The notes: generated from the sequence alone by a model not told the origin. DNA of 54,373 nucleotides from Levilactobacillus yonginensis (GCF_964065165.1 NZ_OZ061553.1:1-54373); one strand, 5' to 3'. Shown: positions 39,968 through 48,396, numbered from the stretch's first letter. Program-made: numbers and translations.

Positions 39968-40477
39968 GGTAGATTGTAAAATTAATCCGAACGCTGTTCG
40001 GACAAAAAAGATCAGCTTCCTTTAAAATGGTGTTTACCACAAACCCATCTTTTAGGAGCTGATCTTTTGTCTAGTATAACCTATTCTGAACGAATTAAAA
40101 TCGAAACCTTTTGTGAACTAGGACTGGCCAATGCCCAAATGGCTGAGCAGTTAAAACGATCGCCGTTCACGATTTCTTATGAATTATCCCGCTGTCAACC
40201 TTATCAAGCTGAGTCAGCGCAAGCGAACGCTGAATCTAAGCGGGCACGATGTGGTCGGAAAACTAAATTGAATGCCAAATTAAAGCAAATCATTCTAAAC
40301 CATTTACGTCTAAGCTGGTCACCAGAAGTGATTGCTCATGAACTTAAACTAGCTACTAAATCTATTTACAATTGGCTATATCAGGGGAAATTTGAATTTT
40401 CTTTGAGTGACCTACCTGAACATGGTCTACGCCAACGGCGTAACCTCGACCAACGTTCTAAATATAATCAATCATTA
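39968..40477 (+). mobile_element. IS30-family element, left fragment with partial transposase
   Basis: The element starts GGTAGATTGTAAAATTAATC. Its transposase begins at TTG 40067 (MSSITYSERIKIETFCELG), runs through the HTH and stops after SKYNQSL, where an IS5-type element enters at 40478. The catalytic half is missing. The same left end is present at 6187-6288. Confidence 0.85.
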
Positions 40478-40549
40478 GAACGTGTTTGGATACTTTGACA
40501 TTCGATTTGATTTTAGTTAAATTAGATCAAAAACAGGAGTTTTTAATCC

Positions 40550-40888
40550 ATGAAAAGCTTTGCACACCATTATAGTAGCGACATCTCTCGTGAACAATTT
40601 GAACTAATCCGGACAGATCTAGAAGGCATACGTAAGCGGACTAAGCCAAGAAAGGTTGATTTATATGATATCTTTTGTGCCCTGCTTTATACCTTGAAAA
40701 ATGGGTGCGTTTGGCGCGATTTACCCAGTGATTTTCCTAAATGGGAAACCGTCTATTATTACTGGTTACTTTGGACTAAAACGCCATCTCCTGCTGGTAT
40801 CACTCCTCTGGATAAGGTTTTAAAAAAATTGTCAGCCAACATCGGTTGGCTCAGAAGCGTTCAGTTTATACATCGTTCATCATTCTAG
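40550..40888 (+). CDS. IS5-family transposase, first reading frame
   Basis: The protein is identical to 35502-35840, with the ISL2-type N-terminal domain (LYTLKNGCVWRDLPSDFPKW). Translation should shift frame at the A7 run (about 40819-40827) into the 40846-41349 frame. Confidence 0.85.
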   Translation: MKSFAHHYSSDISREQFELIRTDLEGIRKRTKPRKVDLYDIFCALLYTLKNGCVWRDLPSDFPKWETVYYYWLLWTKTPSPAGITPLDKVLKKLSANIGWLRSVQFIHRSSF

Positions 40889-41349
40889 ATGCTCAAAGTG
40901 TCAAGAATACCGATCCTGCTGAAAGTAGTGGCTACGATGGTGGTAAAAAGGTGAGTGGGATTAAGCGCCATCTTGCTGTAGATATCAATGGGCTGCCGAT
41001 GGCAGTCCATGTGACAACCGCCAATGTTTCTGAGCGTGATGGCGCCAATGCGCTACTGGCGTTAAACAAATCACAGTTTGACCTGGTTCAACGAGTAATG
41101 GCCGATGGTGGTTATACTGGTAACAACTTTGCTCAATCAGTTCAGGCAATGATTAACGCTGAAGTCATTATTGCTAAACAGAGTGACCTTAGGCACGGTC
41201 AAGTGACCCCGCAACGCTGGGTTATCGAACGCAGTTTTAGCTGGCTAGGAAAATATCGGCGCCTCTGGCGCAATTGTGAGCGAAAGCTGAACACCAGTAA
41301 GATGATGATTAGCTTAGCCTTCCTGCGAATACTCTTGAAAAGATTCTAA
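40846..41349 (+). CDS. IS5-family transposase, second reading frame
   Basis: The protein is identical to 35041-35544 and carries the DDE residues (IILDAQSVKN, VMADGGYTG, RWVIERSFSWLGKYRRLW). Expected as a frameshift product with the upstream frame. Confidence 0.85.
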   Translation: MAQKRSVYTSFIILDAQSVKNTDPAESSGYDGGKKVSGIKRHLAVDINGLPMAVHVTTANVSERDGANALLALNKSQFDLVQRVMADGGYTGNNFAQSVQAMINAEVIIAKQSDLRHGQVTPQRWVIERSFSWLGKYRRLWRNCERKLNTSKMMISLAFLRILLKRF

Positions 41350-41362
41350 ACACGTTCTTAGT

Positions 41363-41725
41363 CCGACTTCCGGGGCCGGCTGACAACGCTGGAACAGGGC
41401 GGACATCGATTTGAACTCACGCAGCAACCCACTGCGCAATTTCAAATACGAGTCTTCTTCTAGCCCGGGAAATTCACCCGGACAAGAAGAATTTCGCCCT
41501 TGAGCATTGTCAGCCAGCCCCTACAGTCGGGAAACCGCTCGAATGGCAGATGAACGACCACCTATCTTGGTGCAATTGACCACTGAATATTTAAGTGTCT
41601 GGTCCTTCAGACAAAGGCTTAATTTGTATCGTTGATGCCTGGAAGCCGGTGTAGGACGCGCCTACCACAGAAAGTTTACAGTAACTCGCCTTGTTTTCCA
41701 GCGATTCTAAGCTGGCTGTTTTTGA
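41363..41725 (+). ncRNA. Candidate large structured RNA of unknown class
   Basis: The region has no coding frame of note but dense pairing. CCGACT/AGTCGG closes it (41363-41368 with 41525-41530). A 19-bp stem pairs 41372-41390 (GGGGCCGGCTGACAACGCT) with 41503-41521, with two G-U pairs. AGGGCG pairs with CGCCCT (41396-41401 with 41495-41500). Two hairpins fill a three-way junction: ATTTGAA-CGCAG (41409-41424) with CTGCG-TTCAAAT (41432-41447), and TTCTTCT-CCGGG (41455-41469) with CCCGG-AGAAGAA (41477-41491). Further hairpins follow (GTCTG/CAGAC; GTGTAGG/CCTACC). The last (CCAGC/GCTGG then CTGTTTTT, to about 41722) acts as a terminator. The 5' end may be lost to the IS at 41357. Confidence 0.55.
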
Positions 41726-41773
41726 ACTTGGAATAGCATGATTCATGACAAATTAACTATCACAATGCGTATT

Positions 41774-41866
41774 ATGAAGATCAAAGTAAGATTGGTGGGT
41801 GATTCCGCAGTCCTAACCATTCCTAAAGTATTCAATATTGAAAAGGATGCAGAATTTGAAGTTGAA
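41774..41866 (+). pseudogene. MazE/PemI-like antitoxin, truncated
   Basis: About 31 residues (MKIKVRLVGDSAVLTIPKVF, then NIEKDAEFEVEQ) fit the AbrB/SpoVT swapped-hairpin fold of MazE/PemI antitoxins (GxSxxLTIPK core). Normal antitoxins continue for 30-50 residues with a toxin-binding tail, followed by a toxin gene. Here a terminator (41874-41915) comes instead. No MazF/PemK gene is present. It looks like a relic of a plasmid type II addiction module. Confidence 0.6.
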
Positions 41867-41873
41867 CAACCCC

Positions 41874-41915
41874 AAATAACCCGCCCAAGTTCTCACAAAC
41901 TTGGGCGGGTTATTT
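41874..41915. terminator. Bidirectional intrinsic terminator
   Basis: AAATAACCCGCCCAAGTT and its perfect inverted copy around CTCACA serve the end of the antitoxin relic on one strand and of the baeRF-like gene on the other. Confidence 0.9.
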
Positions 41916-41935
41916 CAGCTTAATCGAACGTCAAT

Positions 41936-43072
41936 TTAGTACCGCATGATGGCGAGGGCGGCAGTTTCGACGGGCATCCGGTCAGCTGGGATGATGCGAA
42001 TCTGACCATTCATTGCCATCACCACATCGACGAGGTCATCGATTAGATTATCTGGTGCAGCGACGGGGTCGGGTTGTTCGACGGTGGTTGTTGGCAGGCC
42101 ACCAGCGACATTCGCGTCAGCTGCAACGATCAAGGTGTCGATGCGACCGCTGAGTGCGGGTTTGATCATGTCGAAGGGATCGTCAATGGCGAGTTGCCGT
42201 GATTGGGCCTGGTCGTAGCGCTCCATCATGATGTCGGCGAGCTGCGTATGCCACTTGGTCTGAACTGGTTCAATGGCCGTTTGCATGGCACCTAACGTTA
42301 AGTTGCTTGGCGATTTATCAATCATCAAGTGTTGCGACAAGTACGGGTTCTTGTTGATTGCCCGAAAGACAGCTTGATTATGTGGCAAGCCCATCAAAAT
42401 CAGTAGGCGTTGTGTCCGTTGTGAGTAGGCTTGGACGTAGGTTGAAACTTGTTGGTAATAGTTACGCTGGTCAATATCGCGCTCTTCGGCTTTCGCGTTG
42501 TGGCCGTGATAGTTCGCGCCGTGGACCGGACTCGCGTTGAAATTCAGGTCACCGCCGCGCTTTTCAGTCCCCAGTGCTTCTGTCAAAGTTCGAGGGGCAT
42601 CCGCGGGCAGCTCGATTTCAATGAAGCGACCGTCACGTTGTGCATAGAGTGCCATGCTATCTTCGTTAAGCGCTAACAAATCAAAATCAAATTGATGTTG
42701 ACGGTCGGCGAGCACCGGACGAATCGCAGGCATACTATTGACGATAACTTGATTTTCGGTTGGGTATTGCAGGTCAAAGACGTGTAAATCGCGGCCGTTG
42801 GTAATAATTCCCGTTTGAGGCCCCGTATGTTGAAGCCAGAAGGCGTTATCATCGATCAGTTGGGTCAACTGTTGCTGATAAGGCGCAAAGTCTGTCTTGG
42901 GAAAGTGGTGGGCCATCTGGGTTTCAGCGTCGTTAATTAATTGTTTGAATTGTAAGCGGCGGCGGTTCAGGTCGTTCATGACAACGGCCGTATTGCCATA
43001 GATTGCAATGAAGGGGCCGTCGTCGCGCTGTTGCATCAGTTGTGTGAGATCGTTTTTAACCATCGTTTCCAT
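41936..43072 (-). CDS. baeRF-like protein (bacterial archaeo-eukaryotic release factor family)
   Basis: The 378-residue protein has the layout of bacterial eRF1-like (baeRF) proteins: an N-terminal segment (LTQLMQQRDDGPFIAIYGNT), a middle domain (FDFDLLALNEDSMALYAQRDGRFIEIELP) and a DIDQRNYYQQVSTYVQAYSQRTQRLLILMGLPHNQAVFRAINKNP part corresponding to eRF1 domain 2/3. The C-terminal part resembles the ribosomal-L7Ae-like domain. Members are proposed to act on stalled ribosomes or as stress proteins; activity is not established. GC-richer than its neighbours, so probably from a different source. Alternate start MVKNDLTQ at 43063 is possible. Confidence 0.7.
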   Translation of the reverse strand: METMVKNDLTQLMQQRDDGPFIAIYGNTAVVMNDLNRRRLQFKQLINDAETQMAHHFPKTDFAPYQQQLTQLIDDNAFWLQHTGPQTGIITNGRDLHVFDLQYPTENQVIVNSMPAIRPVLADRQHQFDFDLLALNEDSMALYAQRDGRFIEIELPADAPRTLTEALGTEKRGGDLNFNASPVHGANYHGHNAKAEERDIDQRNYYQQVSTYVQAYSQRTQRLLILMGLPHNQAVFRAINKNPYLSQHLMIDKSPSNLTLGAMQTAIEPVQTKWHTQLADIMMERYDQAQSRQLAIDDPFDMIKPALSGRIDTLIVAADANVAGGLPTTTVEQPDPVAAPDNLIDDLVDVVMAMNGQIRIIPADRMPVETAALAIMRY

Positions 43073-43146
43073 AGGTCCAACCTGCTTTCTGTATTTGATA
43101 AGCCTAGCATACCAAGGATTGGATTATTAACGCAAATATTATGATT

Positions 43147-44097
43147 ACGCGTGGTGCTAGTTAAATTTAGACAGTAAAAAAGCCTGACGGCTTACACTTA
43201 AAGCAATCTAGAGCAAAGAAGTGTTAAGTATGTCAGACCAATTTAAGTCTAATCAAAGTAATAATCGAATACAAGCCCCATGGTTCGAATGGCAAACAAT
43301 CCTAAGTCCGCTGTACCACAAATACGTACCAGCGGTTGTACGCCATCGAAAGAATGTGACGCAAGCTATCCTACAAGATGTGACAGTACTAGCTTTAATG
43401 TGTTGGCAAGTTACCATTGGAATTGAAAATCAGCGAGCCTTTTATCGCTTGTTAGCTAGTTTGGGGCTGTTACTGCCAGAAAGATCACGATTCAACCGTA
43501 TTTGTCAGCAAGCCGGAGCTTTGTTTAACATGATTAGAAATGGCTTACTGCAAGAAGCGTTGCCAACGGCAACCTATACCATAATCGATAGTATGCCGAT
43601 GCCTCTGTGTCAGCCAATCCGCAATCATAGCGCCAAGGTTTTTAGTCCAACCGCCTCAATTGGCTATAATGCGACCAAGAAAACATGGTTTTATGGTTTC
43701 AAAGGCCATTTTCAGGTCACAAATGCAGGAATTGTAGTGGCATACGCCATTACTAAGGCTTCAATCCATGATGTTAAGTTGGTAAAAGCCTTAGTAAACC
43801 AATATTTCAGTGCCAAAATTCTGGCTGATTCAGGGTATATCAGTCATGCACTGCATACCGATTTAAAAGGAAAGGGCATCTGGTTTTGGACACCATGTCG
43901 TAAAAATATGAAACAACGTTCAAGTGATGAAACCTTATTAAAAGGCCAACGGCGTAGGATAGAGACGGTATTTTCGCAATTATGTTGTTTATTTAATATC
44001 GAACACAACCCTGCGCGATCATACTTAGGGTTTCAAGCACGCCTAGAACAGTGTCTTTTTATCGATACCTGGTTCAAAATCAACTAGCACCACGCGT
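43147..44097 (+). mobile_element. IS982-family element
   Basis: ACGCGTGGTGCTAGTT at 43147 and its exact inverse at 44097 bound 951 bp. No clear target duplication is visible. Confidence 0.88.
43230..44087 (+). CDS. IS982-family transposase
   Basis: The 285-residue protein has the IS982 DDE residues: TYTIIDSMPMPLCQPIR (Asp), KILADSGYISHAL (Asp) and RRRIETVFSQLCCLFNIEH (Glu). The N-terminal part (FEWQTILSPLYHKYVPAVVRHRKN) is typical of the family. It is full length and probably active. The start at 43230 (MSDQFK) is preferred to the GTG at 43221. Confidence 0.88.
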   Translation: MSDQFKSNQSNNRIQAPWFEWQTILSPLYHKYVPAVVRHRKNVTQAILQDVTVLALMCWQVTIGIENQRAFYRLLASLGLLLPERSRFNRICQQAGALFNMIRNGLLQEALPTATYTIIDSMPMPLCQPIRNHSAKVFSPTASIGYNATKKTWFYGFKGHFQVTNAGIVVAYAITKASIHDVKLVKALVNQYFSAKILADSGYISHALHTDLKGKGIWFWTPCRKNMKQRSSDETLLKGQRRRIETVFSQLCCLFNIEHNPARSYLGFQARLEQCLFIDTWFKIN

Positions 44098-44421
44098 GAA
44101 ACATTATTTGGAAATACAGGGGCAGCAACTTTGGAAGAATTAGAACAAGAACTAAAATGCGAAGATCGTGTAAATAGTTTAAATTCAGTTCCTACGAAGT
44201 TTTATCAGGCTTACAAACTAGTTTTCCCAAAATATATGCAGTTAATTAATAGTCCACAAGTTTGCCGATTATTAGAGATTCTGAACTCAGATAGTTGTAA
44301 AACTTATGAAAAGCCAATCGACTTCACAAAACTATTTACAGAATGCTATGAAAATAGTCAAAAAATATGCATAACATCAAAGTTGTCTGATATGCTCTGT
44401 TATCATACAATGGTAGTATAG
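44098..44421 (+). pseudogene. Gene remnant of unknown function, 5' truncated by IS982
   Basis: An in-frame stretch from the IS982 border (TLFGNTGAATLEELEQEL) to a stop at 44421 gives ~105 residues, ending TSKLSDMLCYHTMVV. The frame enters the IS without a start, and a TTG at 44131 lacks a ribosome binding site. I recognise no family. Helical and acidic composition only. The gene probably lost its 5' part when IS982 inserted and the flank was deleted. Confidence 0.4.
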
Positions 44422-44488
44422 TTTTAAATAAAATTAGTGCTAGTAGATTGTATAACCACTAAATCCTATATGGTTGGAGGTAGTAATT

Positions 44489-44941
44489 ATGTTCAAGAAC
44501 ATCCTAGTTCCACTAGACGGAAGTAAAGATTCATTCAAGGCATTAGCATATGCTAAAGAGATGGCACAGATGTTTTCTGCTACTCTTTTTGTAACCACTA
44601 TAATTGACCCTAGTGTTGCTATACCAGCCGGTGTACCTTCAGTTGGTGGCATTGTTCCGGTCCAAGTTGAGTTGAACGTTCGCGAAGAGGCAGCGCATGT
44701 TATTGATGAGGCAAAAAAAGAACTAGCTGGTACTAATATTCTAGTAAAGTACACCATTGTTTCTGGTACAGTAAATGATGAAATTGCTACTAATCTTCCA
44801 GAGAAGGAAGAAATCGATCTAATCGTACTTGGAAAGTCTGGAAAGAGCGCGTTAGAGAAGCTCATTGTTGGCTCTGTGACAAAGTACGTTGTGCAACACG
44901 CAGAAGTTCCTGTATTAGTTACCGAAGCGGCTTCTGAGTAA
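44489..44941 (+). CDS. Universal stress protein (UspA family)
   Basis: The protein has 150 residues from ATG 44489, where GGAGG ends 8 nt upstream (the longer frame from 44474 spans that site). It has the Usp fold: FKNILVPLDGSKDSFKALAYAKEMA at the N-terminus and the ATP-binding loop VLGKSGKSALEKLIVGSVTKYVVQHAEVPVLV (G-2x-G-9x-G-S/T type). It probably binds ATP and helps survive acid, starvation or membrane stress. It is monocistronic and followed by a perfect terminator (45022-45059). In this plasmid it fits with the ion, osmolyte and redox stress genes. Confidence 0.92.
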   Translation: MFKNILVPLDGSKDSFKALAYAKEMAQMFSATLFVTTIIDPSVAIPAGVPSVGGIVPVQVELNVREEAAHVIDEAKKELAGTNILVKYTIVSGTVNDEIATNLPEKEEIDLIVLGKSGKSALEKLIVGSVTKYVVQHAEVPVLVTEAASE

Positions 44942-45021
44942 GCTAGCTGCTCTATTGACACTAGTACATGTATGTATGACGCACTACTTAGATACTGCTA
45001 TAATATTAGCTTGATATAGTA

Positions 45022-45060
45022 ACCCCCCTGAGTCTGAATTTACTCTGACTCAGGGGGGTC
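45022..45060 (+). terminator. Intrinsic terminator
   Basis: ACCCCCCTGAGT and ACTCAGGGGGGT are perfect 12-bp arms. A TATAAT box lies only ~18 bp upstream (44999-45004), so a very short RNA may begin and end here. Confidence 0.85.
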
Positions 45061-45157
45061 TCTTTACCGATATCTTTTTATTATGTATATTAGCAGGGGC
45101 TCTGGTGCAAAAATAATAAAAGGAGCGATTTAACCCTGTTTGATAATCATTTGCGGG

Positions 45158-45605
45158 CTAGTTTGCTAATAATTCGGTTAATGATTGTAACGCTGAAAAA
45201 CCAAAGAGGTTAATTGCTCTTTGGCTTATTTTATGTAGCTGATGCATGACTTCAATACCACTTAAAGTTTTACTGGCGGTGCGCATAGATTGAAACCCGC
45301 TAGATTTAACTAACACATGTTTAATCAGCCGATGATCTTGCTCGATCAGATTATTTCGATACTTAGAGCACTGGTGATTTCCTTTCGCCAATAATCCATT
45401 TTTAATTACTTGCTTAATCGCTTTTAAAGTTGCTCCATACTGATCGGTTACCAAACAATCTGGGCGACCGTAGGTCGTCAATAACCGTTTCAAGAAGTGG
45501 TAAGCGGATTGGTAATCTCGATGACGACGCAATTCAAAGTCTAATGTTAATCCATGATTGTCAATGGCTCGATAAAAGTAATACCAGCGCCCTTTAATTT
45601 TAAGA
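45158..45605 (-). pseudogene. IS6-family transposase, C-terminal part
   Basis: The segment contains YQSAYHFLKRLLTTYGRPDCLVTDQYGATLKAI (second Asp) and NNLIEQDHRLIKHVLVKSSGFQSMRTASKTLSG (Glu and the IS6 tail). It continues the N-terminal part at 46842-47096; the IS30 element at 45606-46841 sits between them within the codons after MDETYLKIK. Removing the IS30 and one copy of the 13-bp repeat (TTTAATTTTAAGA) would restore the frame. It is inactive as it stands. Confidence 0.85.
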
Positions 45606-46841
45606 GGCGAATTTTATAATCAAGTTAGCCACTTGAAATTTAGGACAAAATAAATACACCAAGACGTAAATCTCAGGTATCATTGGAGTTCTCACACAAA
45701 CAATGAAAGAGGTCTTCGTCTTGATGCAAGAACAGCTTACCATGAATCGTCCCAAGGGTCACCATCTAACTTTGAAAGAGCGTGGAAACATTGAGGTCTA
45801 CTTTAACCACGACAAGCTTTCTCGGCGGAAGATTGCTGAGTTACTTGGCGTTAGCCCGCAAACCATAAACAACGAAATCAAGCGAGGCTTGGTAACCAAT
45901 AAGAAAATCGTTAACGGTAACGTAGTCTTCTATGAGGTCTACGTGGCGGAACTAGCCGACCAGCGGTACCACGAGAACCGCAAGGCCTGCCACAGGCCTT
46001 GTAAGTTCTTCCAGGCGGCTGACTTTATAGCCTTCTTTGTAGAACACTTTAAGACTGATGGCTGGGCTCCAGATGCTGCTGTAGGCCGCGCCAAGGTGTT
46101 AAACCTTTTTCGGCCTGACGAGATGGTCTGTACCCAAACGTTGTACAAGTACATCGACGAACAACTTTTAGAGGTCTGTAACTTAGATCTTACCGAGAAA
46201 ATGCGGCGGCGACTACCCAAGCACGTTAATCACAAAAATAAGCGTGTAATGGGACGGAGTATTGAAGAACGTCCGGCTGAAGTTGACTCTCGCAAGACGT
46301 TTGGTCATTTCGAGATTGATACTATCGTTGGTAAACGTGATGGCCATGAGAGTGTGATTATGACCCTGATTGAGCGTCAAACTCGCTTCCAATTTATCCG
46401 TCTGATTGACGGGCGTGACGCCGATTCGGTTGAGTACGCCCTGCGAGAAATCCTCGCAGAGTATGGACCAGTTATCAAGTCGATCACCGCTGATAACGGA
46501 CCTGAGTTTGCCTTGCTGAGCGAGGCATTGCGTTCAGTGGCACCAGTCTTTCATACGCACCCGTTCACCTCTAGTGAACGGGGAACCAATGAGGTCCATA
46601 ACCGGATGGTCCGCTATGACTTTCCCAAAGGCATGTCCTTAGACGCCGTAAGTCCTCGGGCTGTTGCTAGAACAGCGGACAAGTTGAATAACACACCTCG
46701 TCGTCTGCTAGGCTTCCAGACTCCCGCCGAACTCTTCGCCGCCGCCTGCGGCTAGGCTCCTCGCGCCACCAACTTCAACCCCTGAGAATCCCTTGGTATC
46801 AGTATTTGGTCCTAGTGACTAACTTGTTCTTGCAATTTGCG
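45606..46841 (+). mobile_element. IS30-family element with perfect 13-bp target duplication, copy in IS6
   Basis: The 1236-bp element has ends GGCGAATTTTATAATCAAGT and inverted CGCAAATTGCAAGAACAAGT. It is flanked by TTTAATTTTAAGA at 45593-45605 and 46842-46854. Confidence 0.93.
45703..46755 (+). CDS. IS30-family transposase
   Basis: The full-length 350-residue protein has HTH ERGNIEVYFNHDKLSRRKIA, core TFGHFEIDTIVGKRDG, SITADNGPEFALLSEA and SSERGTNEVHNRMVRYDFPKG. It differs from the 51271-52323 protein by a single residue (SIEERPAE here, SIEEHPAE there), so the two insertions are recent. Likely active. Confidence 0.92.
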   Translation: MKEVFVLMQEQLTMNRPKGHHLTLKERGNIEVYFNHDKLSRRKIAELLGVSPQTINNEIKRGLVTNKKIVNGNVVFYEVYVAELADQRYHENRKACHRPCKFFQAADFIAFFVEHFKTDGWAPDAAVGRAKVLNLFRPDEMVCTQTLYKYIDEQLLEVCNLDLTEKMRRRLPKHVNHKNKRVMGRSIEERPAEVDSRKTFGHFEIDTIVGKRDGHESVIMTLIERQTRFQFIRLIDGRDADSVEYALREILAEYGPVIKSITADNGPEFALLSEALRSVAPVFHTHPFTSSERGTNEVHNRMVRYDFPKGMSLDAVSPRAVARTADKLNNTPRRLLGFQTPAELFAAACG

Positions 46842-47096
46842 TTTAATTTTAAGATAGGTTTCATCCATTCGCCAGCTCTGACTAGTGGCATGTTGCTGCT
46901 TTCGCCACAACAATTTAAAGATTGGACCATAGTGATGAACCCAACGCATAATTGTCGTATGGTGGACCGCAATTCCCCGATCACGCAAAATTTCAACAAG
47001 ATCCCGATAGCTTAAACTGAAGCGAAGATAGTAGCCGACGGCTACCAAAATAATGTCTTTCTGGAAATGCCGCCCTTTAAAATAATTTTTCATCAT
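46842..47096 (-). pseudogene. IS6-family transposase, N-terminal part
   Basis: The segment begins MMKNYFKGRHFQKDIILVAVGYYLRF and includes the HTH (YRDLVEILRDRGIAVHHTTIMRWV) and the first catalytic Asp (SQSWRMDETYLKIK). It is cut by the IS30 element at 46841. Its start codon is right at the border of the second IS30 (47097), which cuts it off from the IS6 promoter end. Confidence 0.85.
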
Positions 47097-48080
47097 GACG
47101 AATTTACAATTGAAGTGCAACAAGTAAGAAAAAAATAAAAAAGAACTCATAGCCTGAGTCCTATAAAATGAAGTCACCACAACAATCATCTAAAGGAGAT
47201 CCTAGGCTATGAGTCCGTACAACCATCTTACCTTAAAAGACCGAGAATGCATACTGTTGGGCGTCACTTTAAACGACACCTATCAAGTTATTGCGGAGAA
47301 AATTGGGTGTTCCAAAGCCACCGTATCGCGCGAAATCAAGCGCAATGGTGGTCGTAAGGCATACTCGGCCGTCAAAGCCCAAGAGAACTATCAGGGACGG
47401 CGGCTAAAAAGCCGACGTCCTAGGCTTCTAACTGATTTGAAGTTACGGGATTTTGTTCTTCACTGTATTGTTCAACGTCAGTGGTCCCCGGAACAAATTT
47501 CCGGTCGTTTAGTCCACGAAAACAGTGAATGGCATGTCAGTTATAACACCATTTATCGTGGGATTGAACGTGATAATTTAGGCATCAAACGTAAGAATCA
47601 CGAGGCTCGTGGCTTTGCCCGTAAGCTCCGTCACCGTGGTAAAACCCGAAAGGTCAAGGGAACCTTGGTGGACCGCAAATCTCGGTATTTATTATCTCAG
47701 CGGGTTCCCAAAGTAAACGCCAAGAACGTCACACAAGCGATGATTGACCTCTTGCATACCGTGACGCCCAAACGAGTTCGGACGCTTACGCCGGATCGTG
47801 GAACTGAATTCGCAGAATACCGCGAAGTTAGTCAAGAGCTAAGTATCCCAGTCTATTTCCCAGATCCTCATGCGCCTCAGCAACGAGGAACCAATGAGAA
47901 TACCAACGGACTTATCCGTGAGTATTTCCCCAAAGGAACCGACCTAGACCAACTGACTGATCAAGATATCGACAAGTTTGTCAGGGATTTAAATCACCGA
48001 CCACGTAAGGTCTTAGGCTGGAAGAGTCCATTTGAAGTTTTCTTCGGGACAAAGTTGCGCTTGATTTGACAATTCGTCAT
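47097..48080 (+). mobile_element. IS30-family element, internally deleted
   Basis: The ends ATGACGAATTTACAATTGAA and inverted ATGACGAATTGTCAAATCAA lie at 47096/47097 and 48080. About 984 bp against ~1.07 kb expected. Its transposase lacks a catalytic segment. No clear target duplication. Confidence 0.75.
47209..48069 (+). pseudogene. IS30-family transposase lacking the first catalytic Asp
   Basis: The 286-residue frame has an intact HTH (YQVIAEKIGCSKATVSREIKRN) and C-terminal core (TLTPDRGTEFAEYREV, PHAPQQRGTNENTNGLIREYFPKG). However, RGKTRKVKG runs straight into TLVDRKSRYLLSQ. In related enzymes about 25-30 residues, including the GHWEADTV Asp motif, lie between these. The deletion is in frame, so an inactive but DNA-binding protein could still be made. 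Such a product might act as an inhibitor of related elements; this is speculation. Confidence 0.8.
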
Positions 48081-48362
48081 AGCTACCTCGCTTTTTAGGC
48101 TAATTATACTCAAAATAAGTTTACCTGAAAACTTTTGCACCAGAACCGGTTTTGGCAGACCGGTCTTTTGTTGAAGTGAAGCAAACTTAAACATTAAGAT
48201 TATTTTTGGCTCGTGACAATAATCATTTTGTATACCCAAGTAATTAATTGAGTGTTGCAAGTCGCAAAGTTTCTCACCATTAAAAAAGCTTAGATATATT
48301 TAGATACAAATTTTTTGACGTTTTGAATATGTGATAATTAAAGTGTTTAAATGGCACAAACT

Positions 48363-48396
48363 AGGTCACAACTTAACAGTTGTGGCCTCTTTTTTG
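48363..48396 (+). terminator. Intrinsic terminator before the resolvase gene
   Basis: AGGTCACAACT pairs with AGTTGTGGCCT, followed by CTTTTTTG; its T run merges with the -35 box of the next promoter. Confidence 0.75.

Larger units (their letters stand above)
40478..41357 (+). mobile_element. IS5-family (ISL2-like group) element, copy D
   Basis: 880 bp, inverted twin of 35033-35912, with TTA on both sides (40475-40477 and 41358-41360). The pair brackets the betaine transporter operon. Confidence 0.9.
45098..48147 (-). mobile_element. IS6-family element carrying two nested IS30-family insertions
   Basis: The left end GGCTCTGGTGCAAAA (45098) and right end inverted GGTTCTGGTGCAAAAGTTTT (48147) are IS6 termini. 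The transposase gene between them is split by IS30 copies at 45606-46841 and 47097-48080. Confidence 0.85.

Noticed and set aside
41363..41725. tmRNA, RNase P RNA or 6S RNA
   Set aside because: Characteristic conserved segments of tmRNA and RNase P are not visible, and the three-way junction does not match the single long hairpin of 6S RNA.
44474..44488. Longer UspA start
   Set aside because: The extension runs through the GGAGG site that serves the ATG at 44489.
44422..44488. Lacto-usp RNA motif before the usp gene
   Set aside because: Only 67 bp separate the preceding frame from the gene, and no hairpin of that type is visible.
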